DNA of 64,000 bases, from contig OX388314.1 in assembly GCA_947579605.1 (NCBI GenBank), forward strand, positions 21,077,982 to 21,141,981. Direction: 5' to 3'. This document shows positions 23,917 through 35,454 of this stretch, in pieces. The position numbers and the translations under genes are program-made. The notes under the pieces are model-generated. The model searched no databases. It was given only the letters and a program-made list of their open reading frames with translations, and was not told the DNA's origin. The stretch is from Athripsodes cinereus. Lineage: Eukaryota > Arthropoda > Insecta > Trichoptera > Leptoceridae. Within the stretch, counting starts at the first letter, position 1. The number at the start of each line of letters is the position of its first letter.

Positions 23917-24580
23917 AGAGTTGGATGGATTAATATACGTTAATCCATTAATCGCTAATTAATGGAAGTATTTTCTAACGATAAGAGTTTTCTTATTTTG
24001 TTTTATTTACCACATTTAATTTTTATTTCTGCGATCGGTTTCCACACGTTAGTGTCATTAACGAGCAGTCTAAAAAACTATTGATGTTTTGATAATTAAA
24101 ACAAAGTAAGAAAACTCGTTTCGTTAAAACAAGTCGCGAAATTATCACATTGTAAATACCACTAATATAAATTTTATTAAAATAATTTTCATAAATTCAT
24201 GATAACATTGTAACAAAAATGTTTAACTTTTATTTAACCTGTAAAATTGTTTATGGACTAATAAAAATTGGATTACTTGCATGTTTCTAACGTTATTTAG
24301 TCTGCCGGCTACCGCATTTGTAAGAAATGCTGTGATGAGTAAATGAAAAAACTAGTTTAATTTTCCAATGCCAAAAAAACTCGAAAAATCAAGCCATTTA
24401 AAACTTTCCTAAAAGGTATTAGGATCTTAAAGAAGATCCACCACTAGAATGCTTATTTTTTAAGTTTTGGTGTTTTGATTTTGTTACATTAAAAGAATAA
24501 GCTTTTAACGAAATATATTTTTTCGTTGACATATTTACAATTAACGAAAATAATTTTAAGATTAACGATTCTCAGCTCTG
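23917..24580. mobile_element. hAT-like element, CAGAG-ended
   Basis: The left end CAGAGTTGGATGGATTAA and the right end TTAACGATTCTCAGCTCTG are inverted repeats of modest quality. The flanks TTTCTTAT and ATTCTTAC share six of eight bases at the duplication position. TTAACG words recur inside both ends. It lies 64 bp from the previous hAT-like element. No coding region. Confidence 0.5.
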
Positions 24581-24689
24581 ATTCTTACATAGCGGAAGTT
24601 GAACGGAAGTGATTCAAGGACCATGATTTATCTCAACTATTTGCTTAATGCTACCTATATACCTACATTCTACAATGTACATACTCGTA

Positions 24690-24905
24690 CATCTTCTATC
24701 CTTATTCTAGTTGAATCGGAGTCTCATACGCTCATGTTCTTCTTGCTACAGAGATTCTTGTCCATCGCCACTATTTCCAGGAGCTCTGGTCATTCTTACA
24801 CAAGTCTTTCAATACAAAACATGTTGGCTCCAGCTTTCCACACTTCTTCTGGGGTAGCCTACTGGTCATTTGCCCTCAACCACTATTCTAATACATTGTC
24901 TAAAC
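24690..24905 (-). pseudogene. Possible LINE C-terminal remnant
   Basis: On the minus strand a segment reading E-G-K-stop-P-V-G-Y-P-R-R resembles the E-G-K-R-P-V-G-R-P-R-R basic motif that precedes the end of RTE-like ORFs. The remainder is shifted and too decayed to align by eye. The 104-codon frame on the plus strand across the same DNA would then be an antisense shadow. Confidence 0.3.
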
Positions 24906-26260
24906 TCGAATAATGAAAAATATATATATACAGATAATAATAATTATGTTCTGAATATAATTACATTCCTTTAGATAACGATCTTTTCCTTTTTTTAAGT
25001 TTTAAGCGATGTAATAAAATAGAATAAAAAAATATAGCACCATTGGGCGAAAAAGAAAAATTCAATTTAACATGTCCTTAATGTTAGTTTTAAATTGGAT
25101 TCTCCATCAATCAATGCCATTGGAATTGCCCAGAGTATTTAAGGACAATGGTCCAATTATTTGCGCTAGTCTTAATTCCGCCAAGAGGATATTCGCTAAC
25201 ATTTAATAACATAATTTTCTCAAAGCAATCAGATCAATCTATAAAAAAGAATCAAAAACAAAATAAGATAAACTGGGGGAGCTAAATTCTGAAGATAATT
25301 TATATTAATTTATGAAACTCAAGATCACTGGTATTGGTGAATTGGAAATAATATTCTAGTAGGTATATCTATTCTGACATACTCGTATATATATATTTAA
25401 GATTTTCGATTTTGGATTTTCATCTCGGCCTCGGTTGAGCTAATATATTTTCATTGAGAATTTTGGTATGATGCGTAGGTACCTATATATTTTCATTGAG
25501 GCATACAAGAAGTAACAAAAAGATAGCATTCAAAATAAAATTAAAAGATGATTTAGAGATTTTTTTATGTTCATAGGAGAAGTTTGCAAAACAGTTAAGA
25601 TGAAATTAGGTAATTATATATTTTGATCACCATGATAAAAATCAGTTGGCGCATATATTTTTCAATTCTTACGATCGGAATAGAATTTGAAAAGAGGTGG
25701 AGGGGAGTAAAATTCAATTATCAACTCTATTAAAGAAGGGATCGACTGTTTCTAGGGATGGGTTAGGATTATCTCTCCTATGTTTTCATCCGTATTATTT
25801 CCTTCAACTACTCGCACCTACAACAAACTCTTTCAAGTACCATCAACAGATGTTGTTATGAAATTATATATTGAACTTGTATTATGGTGTATCATTAATT
25901 TAGTCCTCTTATGACGCTGAAGACAAACTCTCTCTTTGTATGTATGTCGGCGCGTTTTTGAGCATCCATATCAAGGGCGCGAAGGGTGACGATTTCCTTG
26001 GAATACCATAATACTTAATATTTTCATGATAATTCCTACTTCAGGTAATCGATGAGCTTTGATTCAAACCAAATTACAATTCAGGAATAAACAATGAATA
26101 CAAAGAACGATGATTAAATAAAGAAATTCAGACAATCCCGGAGTATCCACGAAATAGACGTAAATATTTTAAGTGAACAGTGAAAAATAAAATTAAAAAA
26201 TACTTACATGGGTATGACTTTTGATATTTATAGCTATATATTAATATGCTCCGGTAAAAA
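24906..26260. other. AT-rich sequence, no gene seen
   Basis: A short repeated ATATATTTTCATTGAG occurs at about 25445 and 25487. Nothing else. Confidence 0.35.
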
Positions 26261-26663
26261 ATAGGTCTCCCACTCTTAAGTGCAAGTTTCGAGTGTCCTG
26301 TTAAAGATATATATATATTTTTTTTTTTTAAATAAAGATATATCTGGGTTTTGTTATAAACCCAAATACAACCTTATACACCTTTCACAGTAAGCTAAAA
26401 GCTTGTGTCGTGAAAGGGGAATTTGCCGGCACCTGGGATCGAACCACGGTCCCCTTGTTCACAAGGCCGAGACTACCTCCAGGCTACCGACGAACTCGAA
26501 TGTTCGTAAAACCTCGCGCACAAGACAATTTACATTACAATTTAGCGAAAGGCATGCTACCTAATACTGAATGTCATTTTTTTTCTTAGCGCGAAAAAGA
26601 CAATCAGTATGCAGTTATACCGCCGGCTACACCACTCTTGAGATATGCCGTGATGGTATAATA
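26261..26663 (+). repeat. Repeat family B copy split by a SINE
   Basis: The left part (26261-26318) has GGTCTCCCACTCTT...CGAGTGTCCTGTTAAAG. The right part (26500-26663) resumes with TGTTCG, TTAGCG..AGGCATGC, the CGCGAAAAAGAC block, CCGGCTACACCACTCTTGAG and CCGTGATGGTATAA. The break coincides exactly with a SINE in opposite orientation, so the SINE is younger. Confidence 0.7.
26322..26496 (-). mobile_element. SINE family A copy nested in repeat family B
   Basis: On the minus strand it runs from GTTCGTCGGTAGCCTGGAGG (box A region) through a perfect box B (GGTTCGATCCC, at about 26430-26440), the CCTTTCACGACACAAGC / GTGAAAGG pair and the TGGGTTT...AAACCC hairpin to an A-rich tail (26319-26336 as T-run). 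Best-preserved full-length copy in the window together with 36790. Confidence 0.85.
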
Positions 26664-28427
26664 TTAACAGTTATATGCTTCTGAATAAGTTGAAGTAAGC
26701 ATTGATTGTTACTCGTAGGTATAATGATATTATATTTTATTGAAATTGAATGCATAATACATGATTTAAAAAGCACTCTATAATCAGATCTGGCCAGTTC
26801 TTCAAATGTTAGAGTCTACAGCATAAACATTATAATTTATACTTATACTTTTGTTATAAAACTTACTAATAGCCTGATGATGGAGTCGAAAGTTTCGAAA
26901 CATCGAAACTAATTAAAAATAAAGAAATGTATGCAGTGACAACAATGTAACAATACTATTTATTGTAAATTATACGTATCAATAATTTGATGGAAGTAGA
27001 TAATGTTCATAAATACAAGATATAAAATACAGCTTTTGTATTCTGGTTTTGTGATAATTATACAAGTCATGTACTTCATTACGCTATCCACTTATTTTAA
27101 ACATCTTTCATAAAGATACTTGTCAAGATTCTTCGTCCTTAAAAAGAATGAGCCACATTGTTTTTCTAATTTATGAGGATATAAAAATATTATTAAAAGT
27201 AATTTATTTGCAACGGTTGGGTTTTAAACTCTGGGCTGGTTTCAAAAAAGCACTCTAATATACCGTGTATCATTCCATTTATCTACTTAAGCTTTTTATC
27301 ATAATTAAGAATCATTAAAAATCGCCAGGGTCTGTAAGGAGAAACCCAAAAGGTGAACATTGAGCCTGTCCAAAAAATGAAGTGACAATAAGTATCGATT
27401 TCTGAAATAATAGGGAACTAAGCGGGTACCTAACTTATACAGCAATAATATTGGTGATAGTTTCAACGAAATAGAAGCTAAACGAAACGAAGAAACAAAA
27501 AAATGTTTGTAATCAATGTACAGTAAATAATTAATGAAAAAAATACACGTTTCCTAATTCTTCAAATCTCTTACTGCATATTTCAATAAAATTAAGCTGC
27601 GCTGATTTGGTATACATTGTTGCTATTTTTTTTTCAGAATTTCTTGATTCGTACCTGTATCAATATGCGTCTCGATGCCTAAATCATTTTAATTTTTTCA
27701 AACACAATTCATGTAAATGACTCGCTGGGAATCCCATTAATATCTCTCCCAGGGGCATTTATTTTTAATTAAACCTTTCGCTGTTGTACAATATGTATAA
27801 TACTGAACAAAATTGGAGGACTTGTGTGATTTACTCTAAGATAAAATGCGCCAAATAAAAAAAGTTGCTTGTTAGAAGACAAAGTTTTGACAAATTTTGT
27901 TTTGAAATGGATAGATTACAGATTTAATCAAATGTGTTTGAGGGAATACATAACTATAATATATTATTTTATTTCTTTATTTTCCGTTCCCGTCCACTCC
28001 TTAATTAAGCCTTTTTCGAATCATTCAGTGTCATGTGATCCTGAACTGTATGCATTCATTTGACACTACATCTTAAAAGGTATTCCCACTGAATGAATGT
28101 GAATTTTTTTGGAGGTTCAGCTTGAGTGAATTTTTTGCTTTGGTTCAGCTTGTATTGCTATTTTCTCTTTATTTCTTGACAATTCGAGATTTTTTTTTTG
28201 TGTATGAAAATTGCATATCTAGAAACGGCGTATAAAGGACTTATGGATACCATTACTATTCCAAAGCTTTCAGATGCACTTTTCATTTCAATTTTCCTAT
28301 CAAATCCCAAGATGACGATTAAATCCTTGAGCAGAGCAATAGAGAAATTGAATTAAATAAAAAACGTACTTGTTAAGTAAATAATAAAGTTGATTCGAAA
28401 AATTTAGAAATAAAGCTGGTGTAAGTA
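26664..28427. other. AT-rich sequence with a hammerhead-like motif
   Basis: Apart from the motif at 26874 I see no feature. A 64-codon frame at 27869-28063 has no recognisable family. Confidence 0.35.
26874..26901 (+). ncRNA. Hammerhead-like core, possible Penelope-like terminus
   Basis: CTGATGA (26874-26880) and GAAAC (26897-26901) bracket a GGAGTC...TTTC segment that could form a short stem II. The same context word (GCCTGATGA, GGAGTCGA) occurs on the minus strand at 18024-18058. Penelope-like elements are known to carry minimal hammerhead ribozymes with this core. I cannot draw a convincing stem III and cleavage site by eye, so function is unproven. Confidence 0.3.
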
Positions 28428-28705
28428 AGGTCCCTGGTCTTCTGTGTCCTACTTCTGTGTCCATTGTTCTTTTAGCAAATTATCCTGTGGTAGTGTCAAA
28501 ACGTGTGCGTACCATCTGAATCTGTTTTCAGTTACTTTTTCGCCGAAAGGAGCAACTTAGATACTCTCACGGATATGGACATCATTTTACACCCTGTCCA
28601 ACCTTGTAACATAACCATCCCATCTGAGCATAATAATAGTATTTTTTTAAAATGACAACATTATCGATTCATCTTGTAATACTTCCACACCACTCACTGT
28701 AAAAC
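28428..28705 (-). pseudogene. RTE-like LINE reverse transcriptase fragment
   Basis: The minus strand encodes R-W-D-G-Y-V-T-R-L-D, then I-R-E-S-I, V-A-P-F-G-E-K-V-T-E-N-R-F-R-W-Y-A-H-V. This is the familiar post-catalytic segment of insect and vertebrate RTE-type LINE ORFs (R-W-M-x-G-x-T-R-x-D ... E-N-R-L-R-W-x-G-H-V). Two or more stops and a shift interrupt it. It precedes a LINE-D end by 90 bp but belongs to a different type. Confidence 0.75.
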
Positions 28706-28789
28706 TCTTTCGTAAAACTTTTATTATTACTATAATTATTTGTATCAAAATATCTATTATATTGAAAAACACATGTATATAGATTAGAA

Positions 28790-28982
28790 TATACTATACT
28801 ATACTATACCCTCACGCCGTATCCCAAGTGGGGTAGGCAGAGAGAACGGAACGCCACACAGATCTATCTTTACACACTTCCTTCGCTTCCTCCACATTCA
28901 TACAGTTTCTCATACATGCACGTCGATTCCTCTTACTCAACACGCGGCCGTCCTTGAGAATTTGATCCACGTGATCAATAGA
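28790..28982 (-). pseudogene. LINE-D 3' end
   Basis: On the minus strand it encodes D-H-V-D-Q-I-L-K-D-G-R-V-L-S-K-R-N-R-R-A-C-M-R-N-C-M-N-V-E, then V-C-K-D-R, and a final S-A-Y-P-T-W before the stop, with an (ATAGT)n tail at 28790-28808. Only about 60 codons remain. Confidence 0.75.
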
Positions 28983-30449
28983 ATATATTTCTGATGAAAT
29001 ATTAATAATATAAATTTATTGATGAAGAGAATGTGACATGATATAAAAATATAAGTATAATATTGAAAATTTTATACAATCAAATAAAGATTCATATTTG
29101 AATATTTATAAAAAAACTGAAATTGATATTATATTCATAAAGGATTTTTTTTTTAATAAATTGACATGTGTAAGCAGTTTCTTCTATATTTCCAATGTTA
29201 CAATATTAAACGAGAAATTTTAGTAAAGCGATACTTCACATTTGAATCTTTCATACGGTTGTTTCTTACGAAATCCTCCATTTCCGTTGAGAGGTGATTA
29301 TTTTTAATTTTTCAGTAAAGGTTTTAAGAAGCGGCAGAGCTTTCACTGAATTTGTGTTACTGAAAGGGTCGTGGAAGTAAATAAGTAGTATAAGAAACCG
29401 TAACTTCCGGTGCAGGAGGATAAGCTTTGAATATTCATTTCCGGACTTTGTCAGTGATGATACGGAGGATGTTGCTTCGATAACGAAAATGAAAATATTT
29501 TTTTATTTTTCTATATAGGCATACCTACCTGTAGAGGCAAATTGTTTTTATATAAAAAAAATGAAACACCTACCTATGGACCACAATATTGTATTTTACA
29601 AACTATCCTTGTTTTTTATCGTAACAAAGATTCAAAGAAAGATCTAACAATGAATGGGTAGATTCAATCATAAAATTTGTAAAAAAATTATTTATTTTGA
29701 CTCTTTGACATGGGTATGGAGATTTTTCCACACAATCTATGGTGCTAGTGGATGAGATCCCTTTATTATATATGTACAAAATTTTGAATGCCAGTTCAAT
29801 TCAATTAAAGTAACCAAACCAGGAATATGTTTTGTGGTTTGTTTTTTTTCACATGACTCTCAGACAGAAAATTAAAAACTTGATTGAAGAAGAAATATTT
29901 AGTTTATATGTTGATGATGATGAGAGAGATGATATTATTCTATTCCCAAGAGCAGTTTGAATCTCTTAGAGAGCATTTGCATAACATTATTTCAGGTACA
30001 GCTTTCATCGCATAGAGCATTCTATAAACAACTGGAGCGTCACTTATAACAACTCTTTGAAAAACTTTCCATCCTTGAGGCAGTTCTAAGATTGTTAACA
30101 TGCGACACAGACAAGACTGCTGGCCAACTGATGCTTTGAAAAGAAATTCCGTTAATTTAGAAACAAAATTAGTATTCCTCACTGTTCATTACTACAAGTT
30201 CAGGTGAAAAGAAAGTTATGTTTTGTTTATATATTCTATTGTATAGTTGGATAAAAAGACAAAAATCATATCTCTGGTGTTCAATAAAGAGCATCTGTTT
30301 CTTTTCTTTCTCTATACTATAGACTCCCCTCCAAGAACTCCAAGTCTCTCATTCCGTTTTAAGTTTTAGAGTTCAATATTAATCGGTGTTTAATTGGTTG
30401 ATTGGACTCTACAACTCACGCACACAATAAGTAAAGTAAGTACGCATAA
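28983..30449. other. AT-rich sequence with one undecided frame
   Basis: An 80-codon frame on the minus strand (29940-30182) has a cysteine-containing, non-repetitive composition. It is preceded by a pyrimidine-rich stretch ending in AG (about 30190-30213), as a 3' splice site would be. I recognise no family. It could be an exon or chance. Confidence 0.3.
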
Positions 30450-30558
30450 TACATTTAAAATCTCGAATTCAGCGATGAGAAATGCTTCCTACCCTAAATG
30501 TCTTAACTTTTTCTTGGCATAGAGAGGACAATTTGCAGGCACTCGTGGGAAATGTGAT
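30450..30558 (+). repeat. Repeat family B fragment
   Basis: CAGCGATGAG, CTACCCTAAATGTCTTAA, TTGGCATAGAGAGGACA and GCACTCGTGGGAAAT match the middle landmarks of the family. Both ends are missing. Confidence 0.55.
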
Positions 30559-30994
30559 TTTATTTCTATTATATATTTTTGGAAGCGAAACTTTTTTGGC
30601 TCTAATGAACTCAAATATCTGTCTCCTACCAAATAAAAATGACATTATTATGAATGAGAAGAAGACAAAGCAGAGGAACTTTTACAGAATGTTATTATTT
30701 ATAAAACGTTGTGTCCAATAATAATAGGTAGGTAATAGTATTAATTCATTATATCACATACAGTATTATACATATAGTATCACCATATTATTATATCTAC
30801 GTACATAGGTATGTTGTATCCTCATGTGATAATAATATCACTGTGTATGTGGTGATATTATATGAGATGGGGGGGGGGTTAGAGAAGTACTATAATAATA
30901 ATAAGAATACGATATGTTATCGTAGCAGGAGCGTACAAAATGTCACAATAATAAGTCAGGGTATTATTTTGATTCCCTGAATTTCTCAGCAAAG
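30559..30994. other. AT-rich sequence, no gene seen
   Basis: A run of nine or ten G residues lies at about 30871-30880 and short (AAT)n words around 30896. No gene. Confidence 0.35.
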
Positions 30995-31130
30995 TATAGG
31001 TCTCCCACTCTTCTCTGCAAGTTTTCGAATGTCCTGTAAGAGGCAGATGTTCGAATTAAAATCTCGTTAAAGATATTTGACACTTACAATTCAGCGATGA
31101 GGCATGAATTTATTTTTATTGACACAAAAA
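30995..31130 (+). repeat. Repeat family B fragment (5' half)
   Basis: GGTCTCCCACTCTTCTCTGC, GTTTTCGAATGTCCTGTAAG and TTCAGCGATGAGGCATG follow in the family order. The 3' half is absent. Confidence 0.65.
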
Positions 31131-31384
31131 CTAAGAAGTGTTAAAATAATACTGATAAATTTTAATGGTCAATACTCAATAAATTATAATAGTCTATATT
31201 CTAAATCGGTAAATACAAATTTGAGATTTACAAATCCTTTCAAAATTTTGGCAATAGGGCAATAACAATAAAACAAGAACCCCAAATGCGCTCCTGCGGT
31301 GGTTCGTATCACAAAACGATGCTAAATAAATTGCCTTGTTTATAATTGTAATTGAACGCAAGTTTTCTAACAAGTTATTTTTTA

Positions 31385-31512
31385 AAAGGTAAATCTGGAT
31401 TTGCAAATAAACCCAAATACACCTAAGTCACCCTAATAACAAGAAATATGTTTGTGTCATGAGTAGAATCCGGGATCTCTCGATTAAAGTTCGATACTCT
31501 ACCATCAGGCTA
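31385..31512 (-). mobile_element. Divergent SINE related to family A
   Basis: On the minus strand a box-A-like TAGCCTGATGGTAGAG is followed by an altered box B region. Downstream come a partly matching ACAAACATATTTC body and a TGGGTTTATT...AATCCAGATTTACC terminus resembling the family A 3' hairpin. It may be a sister subfamily or an old copy. Confidence 0.45.
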
Positions 31513-32943
31513 CCCATCATATCAAAGTAAAGTATAAAATACTATATTAGGTTTGCTACAAAAAAAACAGTTCCGTCAATGTTTAATAGTGTCCCGTTCC
31601 TCAGTAAGTAGGTAGGTAGGTACGATAATAATAATATATCAGGGATAAAGGCTTCGTGATGATCCTAGGCGATGTTTCCTTTTCATTATATCCTGAATGA
31701 CAGATTAATCTTGGGGAAATTATTATTAATATTAGACTTAGACTTCAGTGGCGTCATTGGTTCCTTAATTCTAGTCAAGAAATAATATTCTATGGTAGTA
31801 CCTAACAATATTAACGGTTCTATTTTGTAAGTAGTAACTTTATGAAAGTACATTTTTTAATTATATTACTTAAAATGATAATTAAAAACAATGTTGCTTT
31901 CACTGTATAAATTTTATATTTGGCTGAGGACTTTCGGAACTAGATCCATTTTATATAAATAACAATATTATTGCCAGTAGATACTGTAGATGCTTTAAAG
32001 AGATCAATATTTATTCTCTGTATATTGCATTGTATAATTTTTGATTTTTAGCACTGTGCTATGATTGATACTGTCACAAATGTACGGCAAAGAATAAAAC
32101 AAATAAATGAGAAATAATTATAATATGTTTAGTTCATTCGACAGCACATACAGGGTTACCATGCAAGCACAGAAAAGAAAAATAAATGAATATCTTGCAG
32201 TAAATCATAAAAGAATAGTTTTTAGAGTCTTAGATAATAGAGTCTTACCTGTCAAACTGCAAGTGTTTCTGAGTCATTTGATGCTTGTTGGGGGTAGTTA
32301 CATTACAGAGGTTGGTACACTTCCATGTACGTCGTTTTCAAGTTCCTTTCATTGTGTGTTAGATAAATTGTCATATTTTTCTTGGCTCTCCAAGAATTCC
32401 TACTATTTCATTATCAAACAAACTTTTTCAACTTTGTAATAATTTTTAATTTTAACATAATGTTTATTTCCTCTGTAACTTCACTGCGTCTTCACCAGCT
32501 CATTATATGGTGTCGAACATAAAACAAATTCTTCCTTTTCTCCGCGAAATGTTGGAAAAGATAGTAGTATGCTAAGCCATCATTTATGATATCATGAACA
32601 CCCTGTCAATAACAAAATAAACAAAGGTGGAATCGTTTATACTTTACTTATTCTTTGTATTGTCATTCACTGTATTAATCTTTTTCCCTCTCGGTTTTAG
32701 GAGAAATAAAGTTGTGAAAATATATTAGACATGAAAAACAAGGTTATGTTGAATTTATTCTTATCCTGCGAATAACACAATAGACTCTACATTTATATTT
32801 CACAGATTATGGCTGTTTACTTGAAATTTTACATTTGGACACATTATTTGCTGTTTGTTGGTTTGAATTACTTCCAGAACAAAGACAGATTGAATTGACA
32901 CAATCAGATAAATTGGCTTACTACTACCATATTACATCATACA
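31513..32943. other. AT-rich sequence, no gene seen
   Basis: A 110-codon frame on the plus strand (32107-32439) shows no motif and has AT-driven composition. I do not annotate it as a gene. Confidence 0.35.
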
Positions 32944-32993
32944 AGCAGACCAGCTGCATGTGATAACCATGCAAGCTCTCTTCTCCGTGCTAA
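32944..32993 (-). repeat. Repeat family B short fragment
   Basis: Reading minus, CACGGAGAAGAGAGCTTGCATG, TATCACATGCAGCTGGTCTG follow the order of the family's TTGGCACAGAGAAGACGCTTGCATG-type block (shown here only in parts). Confidence 0.5.
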
Positions 32994-33208
32994 CGTTTTA
33001 TTAAATACCTGTCAATACTTTTTCATTTTTTACTGCTAGTTAATTTTATTGTAAGTATCGAAAGAAAGTATCCAAAATAACTATTGAAAGAGTTAGGCTG
33101 TTATAAAAAAGAGATCATCGAATCTGTAAGGCTTTCACAATTTTCACTATGCCATTTGATAGTTTTCGTATTAATTCGTCTCCTAGCACTTTGCAAACTT
33201 ATTATTGT

Positions 33209-33352
33209 ATAATCAAACCACAAAACACTTGGATGTCATGAACGAAGGTCATTGAAACACACGGATTTTCATAGTTTACCATAATCAAATCACAAAACGC
33301 TTGGATACCATGAACTAAGACCATTGAAACACTCGGACTTTCATAGTTTACA
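33209..33352. repeat. 72-bp tandem duplication
   Basis: Two adjacent 72-bp units (33209-33280 and 33281-33352) share ATAATCAAA.CACAAAAC, CTTGGAT, CATGAAC, ATTGAAACAC and TTTCATAGTTTAC. The period is a multiple of three, so an open minus-strand frame carries a 24-residue duplication. There is no other sign of coding function. Confidence 0.85.
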
Positions 33353-35220
33353 AAAAAATCAGCTTTTTGTTGTTGTACTAGGTATTTTCTAATGTTAGTG
33401 GTGAAATTGTTGTTTATCATACTTAGAGACTGCTTAAAAAGTAAACAAAATACGTACAACATCTTCTCGTTATGAAGACTTTAGTATTGTTGTAAAAATG
33501 CAGAAAGAATACCTACATACCTTATAGGTACGGCGTGGTATGGTAAAGCATGGCAGTGTTCAGCGACTGATAAGTAGATAATAAAACATAAGGTTATTAA
33601 TATTGTATCGAAGCCACAGAGTCGCTGGTTGGTGCTTCTGTTGTTGTTTTCATAATATTATTTTTCCTTTTAAGAGACATCGTAAAATATTTAACGCCCT
33701 CTTAATGTGGCGTTGTTTTATGCTCCGGGCTTTAATGAGAAATAGAAATGTAACATAAATAATATTGTTTATCAGGAAGCCTTAATTGAACAATATAAAT
33801 TTATGTGCATGTTCATAAGATTTCCGCTTTCTGTCTTCTCAATATCGTTATAATTTTTTTTATGGGTATTTCGTTAAAATTTTAGTTCATAATCTTATTA
33901 CAATTAATTATACATACTTGGCTTCTAGAACACAAATAGTGTGAATGCGGCCCAATTCAGCATTTAGGAAGGCTGCTGACGCATTCAGGATGATAGCGCC
34001 TCCTCATAATAATATATACACTGATGGAGGACGACTGCAGTCCTTGGTAAATAATTAAAATAATAATAATTTATGAAACACAATATCATTTTACAATAAT
34101 CGAACAATAACACAATACATTTATTTTCCTAATACAATTACTCCCCAAAATTGAGCGTAGCTCGTGCTAAGGTGATGTTTGTCGTTACCCTTAATTTTTT
34201 TAGTTTGGACATAGTCAAACACGTAAGGAAGTATTACAACCAATTACAATATCGTAGGATAAACATTAGTTTAGTTGTCGGGTTTTATTATTGTTCGAAG
34301 TGAACGACCCGTACGTTTATATAAAATAACTATTATAACACAGTCCAATATATGGGAGATGGAGTGATGGTGTAAATTGATAGATAGCCAATAATTATAA
34401 GAGATGTCAAATTAGTATTCTTGGGAATATAGTCTCGAAGGATATAAAATTGATACAATATGCACCGCTTTTAATTTTTACATAGGTAGATACATAGCCA
34501 ATTTTAATTAGAAATCTATCAGTTTTAGATTCGTTAGTCATCAATATTTTCATTGACTGAAATAGTCGATTACTATTCAATAATAACAACTTAAATAACT
34601 TCCTTCCTTCGCTATATAGCAAAGTACCCGAATTCGAGAGAATAATAATATATGTGAATATATTTTCACAGTACATATTTCCTATTTTTCACAGTAGTCA
34701 CCATTACAAAAATATCCCTTTAAAAAACAAAATAGATTTAACAGCGCCCGTCCGTAAGCCAGAATGAGATGCGAATGCAGAAGCAAGTGCAAAACAAGGA
34801 CAGCGCGGTCAATGCCCTCACAGAATAAAAATAACTTTAGAAGTAAACAACACACAGGGCCGTTGTCGGGAGTAAATTTGTTTATTGTTTAGTGAATAAT
34901 ATTATTTTAATATTATAATAGTTTACTGAATAATATAATTTAAAAATACTTTAATAACCCATCAATAATTTTCCTGCACCATACCTTTTTATCATATTTT
35001 TTAAGTGATTGACTATGACGGAATTTATTTCTACATTGTTTAATGGTAAAAGCCATTGGATTGTGAAAGGAAATGTGGTGCAAAATTTCTTGATATTTTC
35101 ACCAAAATCATTATTAGGCAATAGAGGACAATGGAAAATACGTGGTCTATTGTTTCTAACATAAATAACATGAATCTAATTCATCACATATACCCGAGGT
35201 ACATTATTACGTCTAATGTA
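33353..35220. other. AT-rich sequence, no gene seen
   Basis: A short GC-richer patch at 33950-34015 may be a fragment of repeat family B (ATTCAGGATG..AGCGCCTCCTCAT). Another patch at 34742-34862 is unassigned. Confidence 0.35.
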
Positions 35221-35454
35221 GTGAAATAAATAAAGCAAGTGTTTTATTCTACTACTGATTTATTCGACGAAAGAGACGTCTTTCGTCTTATTAGGACATT
35301 GTCAATCTATTGACAATGTCCTAATTACGGGATGTCCTAATGACAATGTCCTAAGGACGATAAAAGCCATTGACAATGTCCAAATAAGACGAAAGGCGTC
35401 TCTCTCGTCGAATAAATCAAAAGTAGAATAAAACACTTGTTTTATTTATTTCGC
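35221..35454. mobile_element. Foldback MITE with 86-bp arms and TA flanks
   Basis: Left arm 35221-35306 and right arm 35369-35454 are reverse complements with about seven mismatches. TA lies directly outside each end. The arms include ATTTATTCGACGA and AGACGAAAG blocks. The 62-bp centre repeats GACAATGTCCTAA words in both orientations. Non-coding. Confidence 0.85.

Noticed and set aside
32107..32439. 110-codon frame on the plus strand
   Set aside because: No motif, no supporting context, composition as expected by chance in AT-rich DNA.
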